Source of the DNA: Nonomuraea glycinis
Lineage (GTDB): Bacteria; Actinomycetota; Actinomycetes; Streptosporangiales; Streptosporangiaceae
Direction: 5' to 3'
Length of the DNA: 64,000 nucleotides
Assembly: GCF_014646515.1 (NCBI RefSeq)
Contig: NZ_BMNK01000007.1
Location: forward strand, 188,398 to 252,397
Shown here: positions 59,622 through 64,000 of the stretch, piece after piece
How positions within the stretch are numbered: position 1 is the first letter of the stretch
How the letters are laid out: each line of letters starts with the position of its first letter
The notes under the pieces: generated by a model
Told to the model about the DNA's origin: nothing
Database searches by the model: none
The model's input: only the letters and a program-made list of their open reading frames with translations
Program-made: the position numbers and the translations under genes

Positions 59622-59651
59622 AAACCCCCGGGCCGCCGGCCCGGGGGTTTT
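59622..59651. terminator. bidirectional terminator between fxsA and rbpA
   Basis: AAACCCCCGGGCC (59622-59634), loop GCC, GGCCCGGGGGTTT (59638-59650), with T-run on the right and A-run on the left, so it can work in both directions. Confidence 0.85.
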
Positions 59652-59666
59652 CACCGTGAGATGTCG

Positions 59667-60011
59667 TCAGGCGCTCTTGCGACGCTGGGCCCTCAGGACC
59701 GCCAGCCTCTCGTTGAGCACCTCTTCCAGGTCCTCGATGGACCTCCGCTCTAGAAGCATGTCCCAGTGTGTCCGCGGGGGCTTCGTCTTCTTCGACTCCG
59801 GTTGCTCGCCGTCCACCCGCAGCGCGGTCGCGCCGCACATGCGGCACTCCCAGGTCGCGGGGATCTCGGCCTCGGCGGCAAGCGGAACGTCGAAGTGATG
59901 ACCCTTTGGGCAGGTGTAGGACACCTCCTGGCGGGGGGCCAGATCCGTGTTACGGTCGTTCTCGTAGCTGGTTGCCCCGAGCCGGGTGCCACGAAGCGCG
60001 CGCTCGCCCAT
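59667..60011 (-). CDS. rbpA: RNA polymerase-binding protein RbpA
   Basis: Actinobacterial factor that stabilises sigma-HrdB/SigA open complexes; 114 residues. Core domain with zinc ligands CPKGHHF and CRMCG, basic linker (ESKKTKPPRTHWDML) and C-terminal sigma-interacting helix (IEDLEEVLNERLAVLRAQRR). ATG at 60011 with GGAGG 9 nt upstream; the frame is open further but the family start MGERALRGTRLGA fixes it. A SigR-type promoter lies 58 bp upstream. Confidence 0.96.
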   Translation of the reverse strand: MGERALRGTRLGATSYENDRNTDLAPRQEVSYTCPKGHHFDVPLAAEAEIPATWECRMCGATALRVDGEQPESKKTKPPRTHWDMLLERRSIEDLEEVLNERLAVLRAQRRKSA

Positions 60012-60023
60012 GTTTAAATGCCT

Positions 60024-60051
60024 CCTACAGGGCCCCCATGCGTGGGGGGTC
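60024..60051 (-). promoter_or_regulatory. 5' leader hairpin of rbpA
   Basis: On the minus strand ACAG-A-CCCCC, 7-nt loop, GGGGG-CC-CTGT can fold just upstream of the rbpA Shine-Dalgarno; arms are interrupted by short bulges. Confidence 0.4.
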
Positions 60052-60068
60052 TGTCTCCCACGGTGTGT

Positions 60069-60095
60069 AACGCTTGGTACCGTGATGGGATTCCC
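60069..60095 (-). promoter_or_regulatory. SigR-type promoter of rbpA
   Basis: On the minus strand GGGAAT (60095-60090), 18-nt spacer, GTT (60071-60069): exact GGAAT-N18-GTT pattern of SigR/SigH regulon promoters. rbpA is a known SigR target in Streptomyces coelicolor. Confidence 0.8.
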
Positions 60096-60259
60096 ATCCA
60101 CGGCGTGATCCAATCGCGCTACCGGCTAGCAGTTAGGACGGCGGGGCGTCGTCAGGCGTCAGGAGCCGGGGCCGGTCGGCCGGGGGACGAGCGTGTGGCG
60201 GCCCGGGCGTGGCGGCCGAAGATCTTGCCTGACCTCCGCTTTCTTCGACGATGGTGAGC

Positions 60260-61708
60260 TCAGATTCCCTCGGGGACTTCGTTGCCGGCGGCGCGGATGG
60301 CCTTGGGCAGGTTGACCAGGGCCAGCAGGACGAAGCCCAGCACAAAGAACACGATCATGGACAGGATGGCGATGCGGTAGCTGTTGGTGAGCTGCAGCGC
60401 GATCGTCACCGTGAGCGCGCCGATGAAGGCCGAGCCCTTGTCGCTGATCTGCAGGAGGCTGAAGTACTCCGCCTCCTTGCCCTTCGGGATCACCTGGGAG
60501 AACAGCGAGCGTGACAGCGCCTGGCTGCCGCCCAGCACGATCGCGATGGCGAAGGCCATCAGATAGAACTGCAGCGCGTCGCCTTCGCGCACGAACAGCG
60601 CCATCACCACGATGACCGTCCACAGCACGAGGCTGGCCAGCACCGTGCGCTTGGTGCCGAACCGGCGGGCCAGCGAGCCCAGCAGCAGTGCGCCGAAGAA
60701 GGCGACGAACTGCACCATCAGGATCGCGCTGATCTGCACCTCCGGCTTCAGCTTGAGCGCCTCGGAGGCGAAGGCCGAGCTGTTGCCGATGACCGTCTGG
60801 ATGCCGTCGTTGTAGACGAGATAGGCCACTAGGAACAGCAGCGTCAGCGGATACTGGCGCAGCCCCTTGAGCGTGCGGCCGAGCTGGCGGAAGCTGCCGC
60901 CGACCGCGGCCCGCGTGGTGCGCTCGTGTGCCGGGACCGGCCGGTTGCGCAGCCTCAGCAGCGGGACGATCGTGAACGTGGCCCACCACAGCCCCGCCGA
61001 CATCATGCTGATCCGCACCGATTCGCCCTGGGTCAGGCCGAGGGCCTCGTAGTTGAGGTAGAGCACCAGGTTGAGGGCCAGCAGCAGGCCGCCGCCCAGG
61101 TAGCCGATGGCCCAGCCCCGGGAGGAGACGTGGTCGCGCTCCTGCGGCGTGGAGATCTGCGGCAGGAACGAGTCGTAGACCACGATCGAGGAGCCGTAGG
61201 CCAGGTTGGCCAGAATGAACAGGACCCCGCCGAGCAGGTAGCGGTCGCCCTCGACGAAGTAGAGGCCCATCGCCGCCAGCGCGCCCGCGTAGGCGAAGAC
61301 GCCGAGCATCTCCTTCTTGCGGCCGATGTGGTCGGCCAGCGCGCCCACGATCGGCAGGATGAGGATCTGCCCGAGCACCGCCACGGTCGTGATCAGCCCG
61401 AAGAAGGCGGCCGGCCTGATGTCCATGCCGAGCACGTCGACGTAGCCCAAACCGGGGTTCTGTACGGTCAACCGGTCGAAGCCGTCCGCACAGGTCGCGG
61501 CGGCGATCTGCGGGAAGTCCTGGGCGCAGGCCGCGGTCCTGGCCACCGCGATGAGGTAGGGGCCGAGGAAGACCGAGATGACCGTGGTGTAGAAGGCGGA
61601 GTTGGCCCAGTCGTAGACGTACCAGCCGCGCTGCTCGCGTCTGCGAGCCGCGGGGGATTCGGCGGTGGGGTCCACAGGGGGGTCCGCGGGGGGTGCGGGG
61701 GTGGGCAT
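60260..61708 (-). CDS. MFS transporter, UMF1/Atg22-like
   Basis: 482 residues from the ATG at 61708 with GGAG 10 nt upstream. Twelve predicted helices. The N-terminus RREQRGWYVYDWANSAFYTTVISVFLGPYL is the UMF1 (vacuole effluxer Atg22-like) signature, and LGQILILPIVGALADHIGRKKEMLG is the MFS loop motif. Substrate unknown; in yeast relatives amino acid export. The phosphodiesterase gene is 14 bp upstream in the same operon. Confidence 0.92.
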   Translation of the reverse strand: MPTPAPPADPPVDPTAESPAARRREQRGWYVYDWANSAFYTTVISVFLGPYLIAVARTAACAQDFPQIAAATCADGFDRLTVQNPGLGYVDVLGMDIRPAAFFGLITTVAVLGQILILPIVGALADHIGRKKEMLGVFAYAGALAAMGLYFVEGDRYLLGGVLFILANLAYGSSIVVYDSFLPQISTPQERDHVSSRGWAIGYLGGGLLLALNLVLYLNYEALGLTQGESVRISMMSAGLWWATFTIVPLLRLRNRPVPAHERTTRAAVGGSFRQLGRTLKGLRQYPLTLLFLVAYLVYNDGIQTVIGNSSAFASEALKLKPEVQISAILMVQFVAFFGALLLGSLARRFGTKRTVLASLVLWTVIVVMALFVREGDALQFYLMAFAIAIVLGGSQALSRSLFSQVIPKGKEAEYFSLLQISDKGSAFIGALTVTIALQLTNSYRIAILSMIVFFVLGFVLLALVNLPKAIRAAGNEVPEGI

Positions 61709-61722
61709 GTGTCGAGTCGCTC

Positions 61723-62523
61723 CTATGCGGCCATGCGGCCGGGATGCCACTGGTCGCGCCGCTCCAGCACGTCGCGCAGCCCGGTGATGTTGTCGGTCAT
61801 GATGCCGTCGACGCCCAGATCGAGCAGCTGCTCCATCCGCGGGACGTCGTTGATCGTCCAGACGTGCACCTGCATGCCGACGGCGTGCGCCGTGCGGACC
61901 AGGCTCCGGGTGGTCACGCGCAGCCCGCGGAAGCCCACCGGGACCTGGGCGCAGGGGATGCCCGCCCGGGACAGGCGGACCAGCAGGCGGCCGTAGCCGG
62001 AGGTGGTGGCGGCGGCGCGCAGGGTGGCGACGCCGCGCGGGCCGAGCGCCGAGCAGACCTCACGGCCGAGCGCCGCCCTGGCCAGCATCAGGCGCTCGTC
62101 GGAGAAGGAGGTCAGGCAGATCCGGTCGTAGGCGTCGGTGCGCCGCACCGCCTCGGCCAGCGGCGCGATGGCGGCGGCTTCCTTGATGTCGATGTTGAAG
62201 CGGATGTCCGGCCAGGTGCCCAGCAGGTCCTCGAGCAGCGGGATCTCGTGCGTGCCGCCGATGCGGGCCTGCTTGACCGAGCTGTAGGGCAGCTCCGAGA
62301 TGCGGCCGCGCCGGTCGGTCACCCGGTCCAGGGTGTGGTCGTGGAAGGCGAGCAGCACCCCGTCGGCGGTGGCGTGCGCGTCGGTCTCCAGGTGGGTGTA
62401 GCCGAGCCGCACGGCCCGCTCGAACGCTTCGGCCGAGTTCTCGGCGCCTTCGGCGGCGCCGCCACGGTGGGCGAAGGCGAGGGGGCCCGGGTGGTCGAGA
62501 AAGGCGAATCGACGGCTGAGCAC
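61723..62523 (-). CDS. glycerophosphodiester phosphodiesterase
   Basis: 266 residues, TIM-barrel GDPD domain without signal peptide. AFAHRGGAAEGAENSAEAFERAV carries the HRG catalytic motif, LETDAHATADGVLLAFHDHTLDRVT the second set of ligands, and VHVWTIND the C-terminal motif. Hydrolyses glycerophosphodiesters to glycerol-3-phosphate. GTG start with CATACT 7 nt before it on the minus strand, so likely leaderless. Confidence 0.94.
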   Translation of the reverse strand: MLSRRFAFLDHPGPLAFAHRGGAAEGAENSAEAFERAVRLGYTHLETDAHATADGVLLAFHDHTLDRVTDRRGRISELPYSSVKQARIGGTHEIPLLEDLLGTWPDIRFNIDIKEAAAIAPLAEAVRRTDAYDRICLTSFSDERLMLARAALGREVCSALGPRGVATLRAAATTSGYGRLLVRLSRAGIPCAQVPVGFRGLRVTTRSLVRTAHAVGMQVHVWTINDVPRMEQLLDLGVDGIMTDNITGLRDVLERRDQWHPGRMAA

Positions 62524-62559
62524 GGTCTGCAGTATGCCTCTCGCGGGTGAACAATGAGG

Positions 62560-63099
62560 TTACGAATCAGGGAGATTCTGCCACTCCTGACGGCGGGCCT
62601 CGGCCAGCGCGATGGCCGCAGCCACCGAGACGTTGAACGAGCCGACCCGACCGACCTGCGGGATGTAGCAGACGCCGTCGGCGGCGTCCAGCAGGGCGGG
62701 GGAGCAGCCGTGGTCCTCGCTGCCGACCACCAGGCACACGTTGCGGGCCAGGTCGGCCTTGTGCAGCGGGAGGGCGTCGGAGGTGAGCTCGATGGCCAGC
62801 ACCGTGTAGCCGTCGTCCCTGGCCGCCTTGACGGCCTCGGTGGCGGGCATCGCGTCGTGCCAGGTGACCAGGCGTTCGGTGCCGAGCGCGGTCTTGCCCG
62901 CCTTCGGGTTGGTCGGCGGGGTCGCGTTGCCGGCCAGCCAGATCGTGTCGACGCCGAACGCGGCGGCGCTACGGAAGATCGAGCCGACGTTGAACGGGCC
63001 GGTGACCGACTCCAGAATCAGCGCGAGCCGGTTTCCGGTGCTTCTGCGCCAGGTCCGGTTGAGCCGCTTGACGTCGGTGGGGCGCAGTTGCCTTCTCAT
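62560..63099 (-). CDS. TrmH/SpoU family RNA 2'-O-methyltransferase
   Basis: 179 residues, SPOUT fold. Motif 1 LILESVTGPFNVGSIFRSAAAFGV, motif 2 CLVVGSEDHGCSPALLDAAD, motif 3 CYIPQVGRVGSFNVSVAAAIAL (SF in place of the usual SL). Size and motifs fit tRNA Gm18-type enzymes. Its start overlaps the preceding methyltransferase stop by 4 bp. Confidence 0.93.
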   Translation of the reverse strand: MRRQLRPTDVKRLNRTWRRSTGNRLALILESVTGPFNVGSIFRSAAAFGVDTIWLAGNATPPTNPKAGKTALGTERLVTWHDAMPATEAVKAARDDGYTVLAIELTSDALPLHKADLARNVCLVVGSEDHGCSPALLDAADGVCYIPQVGRVGSFNVSVAAAIALAEARRQEWQNLPDS

Positions 63100-63686
63100 C
63101 GGTGCACCTTAAGGATTCGGTAGGCGGCCCTGGAGGCCTCGCGGGAGGCCTGCCAGCCCTGCTCGCCGAGCCAGCGCTGCAGGGAGTCGGAGCCGAGGTG
63201 TTTCTGGACGACCAGGTGGGCGACGCCGTCGGGCGCCAGCCGGGTCAGCCACCTGGTGAGCATGTCGTGCAGGGCCGCCTTGCCGATGCGGATGGCGGGG
63301 TTGGACCAGATGGCCTGGAACGTGATGTCGGGGGGCATCTCATCCACATGCACCGACCGTACTTTGTAAAGGCGGGCGGCCTGGGCGTTGCGTGCGGTGA
63401 GCTCCACGCTGCGGTGGTTGACGTCCACCGCCCAGACGGTCGCCTCGGGAGCCCGCGTGGCCATGGTCAGCGCGATCGGGCCGTAGCCGCAGCCCAGGTC
63501 GAGCAGGTCGCCGTGCTGGGGCGGCGGGGGCACCGACTCCAGTAGCACGCGGGTGCCGAGGTCGACCCGCTCGGGCGAGAAGACGCCCCGGTCTGTCTCC
63601 AGCCGCAGGTGCAGGTCGGGCAGAACCAGGTCGACCGAGCCGGGCCGGCTCGTGGTCGCCGGGTCCTCGGAGAAGTAATGGGCCAC
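63096..63686 (-). CDS. class I SAM methyltransferase (RsmC-like, small)
   Basis: 196 residues. SAM motif I LLDLGCGYGPIALTMA, acidic motif VWAVDVNHRSVEL, and a degenerate catalytic motif IWSNPAIRIGKAAL where RsmC-type N2-guanine methyltransferases have NPP. C-terminal beta strands (HLVVQKHLGSDSLQRWL) match the family. It is half the size of E. coli RsmC, as in most actinobacterial versions. Operon with the SpoU gene (ATGA overlap). Confidence 0.9.
   Translation of the reverse strand: MAHYFSEDPATTSRPGSVDLVLPDLHLRLETDRGVFSPERVDLGTRVLLESVPPPPQHGDLLDLGCGYGPIALTMATRAPEATVWAVDVNHRSVELTARNAQAARLYKVRSVHVDEMPPDITFQAIWSNPAIRIGKAALHDMLTRWLTRLAPDGVAHLVVQKHLGSDSLQRWLGEQGWQASREASRAAYRILKVHR
63357..63374 (+). 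repeat. second copy of the 18-bp CCGTACTTTGTAAAGGCG sequence
   Basis: Identical to 33769-33786. Here it is inside the methyltransferase gene, encoding RLYKVR on the minus strand. Confidence 0.6.
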
Positions 63687-63697
63687 GTGGGAAAACG

Positions 63698-64000
63698 TTA
63701 CGGGATGCGCGTACCGAACAGGACCGCGGCGCCCGCGACCAGCAGGCCCAGGATGATCGCGGCCACGATGAACTGCTGGGTGATCTCCTGGTTGACCAGC
63801 TTGAACCCGAGGGAGGTGCCGATCTGCTCGTAGACGTCGCGCAGTTCGCTGCCCGACTCGGCGGTGTAGGCGCGGCCGCTGGTGCCGTCGGACAGAGCCT
63901 GCAGCGTCTGCTTGTTGACCGGTACGTTCACCGGTCGGCCGTCGATGGAGACCGTCCCTTCCTGCGTGCCGTAGGCGATCGTGCTGACCGGCACGTTCGC
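63698..64000 (-). CDS. vWA-domain membrane protein, truncated at the window edge
   Basis: Only the C-terminal 100 residues are present; the frame runs off the window. Visible: end of a von Willebrand A-type domain (VSTIAYGTQEGTVSIDGRPVNVPV ... GGxAYTAESGSEL-like RAYTAESGSELRDVYEQIG) and a single C-terminal membrane helix (FIVAAIILGLLVAGAAVLFG). Matches BatA/YfbK-like vWA proteins anchored in the membrane, often encoded with MoxR ATPases. Confidence 0.8.
   Translation of the reverse strand, partial: ANVPVSTIAYGTQEGTVSIDGRPVNVPVNKQTLQALSDGTSGRAYTAESGSELRDVYEQIGTSLGFKLVNQEITQQFIVAAIILGLLVAGAAVLFGTRIP

Overview
The window is high-GC DNA with actinobacterial gene content: a complete Pup-proteasome locus (arc, dop, pup, prcB, prcA, pafA, pafB, pafC), rbpA, helY, and a separated lnt/ppm pair. 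Gene order, the helY/tat/paf linkage, conservon-type genes and the many GTG starts fit the Streptosporangiales (Nonomuraea-like). The genus is an inference from content, not a database match. I saw no rRNA, tRNA, CRISPR array, insertion sequence or prophage.

Layout. 1-5735: a peptide-type ABC importer in the order permease, binding lipoprotein, permease, ATPase, ATPase; its first gene is cut by the window edge. 5770-8548 (minus): NarL-type response regulator, histidine kinase and an Fe-S RecB-type nuclease. 8654-12906: a site-2 protease with CBS domains, an FHA protein and a tandem GNAT acetyltransferase. 12962-36582: the Pup-proteasome region, trmI-arc-acyltransferase-dop-(membrane protein)-pup-(orphan binding lipoprotein)-prcB-prcA-(secreted protein)-pafA-FKBP-FKBP-regulator-DUF3291-DUF3866-pafB-pafC-small ORF-tatA-tatC-lipid kinase-helY. 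Compared with the compact order known in mycobacteria it carries several insertions, and pup is separated from prcBA by an opposite-strand gene. 36637-43167: HTH regulator and divergent hydrolase, RNB ribonuclease, 5'-3' exonuclease, PAS-PP2C phosphatase and an M24 peptidase. 43651-45862: a terpene-synthase-like protein, a conservon GTPase preceded by what looks like the tail of a lost DUF742 gene, and an Lrp regulator. 45867-53348 (minus): cation antiporter, membrane hydrolase, and a sugar operon (BadF-type kinase, GH4 glycosidase, ROK regulator). 53542-64000: helD, lnt, ppm, fxsA, rbpA, an MFS transporter, a phosphodiesterase, two methyltransferases and a truncated vWA protein.

How the genes fit together. 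Dop deamidates Pup (encoded here with C-terminal Gln), PafA ligates it to proteins, Arc unfolds tagged substrates and the PrcBA core degrades them. PafB and PafC are DNA-damage transcription activators traditionally linked to this locus. TatA and TatC export folded proteins. RbpA and HelD act on RNA polymerase, and rbpA has an exact SigR-type promoter (GGAAT-N18-GTT).

Signals worth attention: a decayed conservon, an apparent AUU start in helD, a pupylation locus broken up by insertions, overlapping divergent -10 elements at DUF3866/pafB, many leaderless starts (-10 hexamer 6-7 nt before ATG/GTG), several clean operator palindromes, and clusters of short tandem repeats at gene ends and inside genes between 36 and 59 kb.
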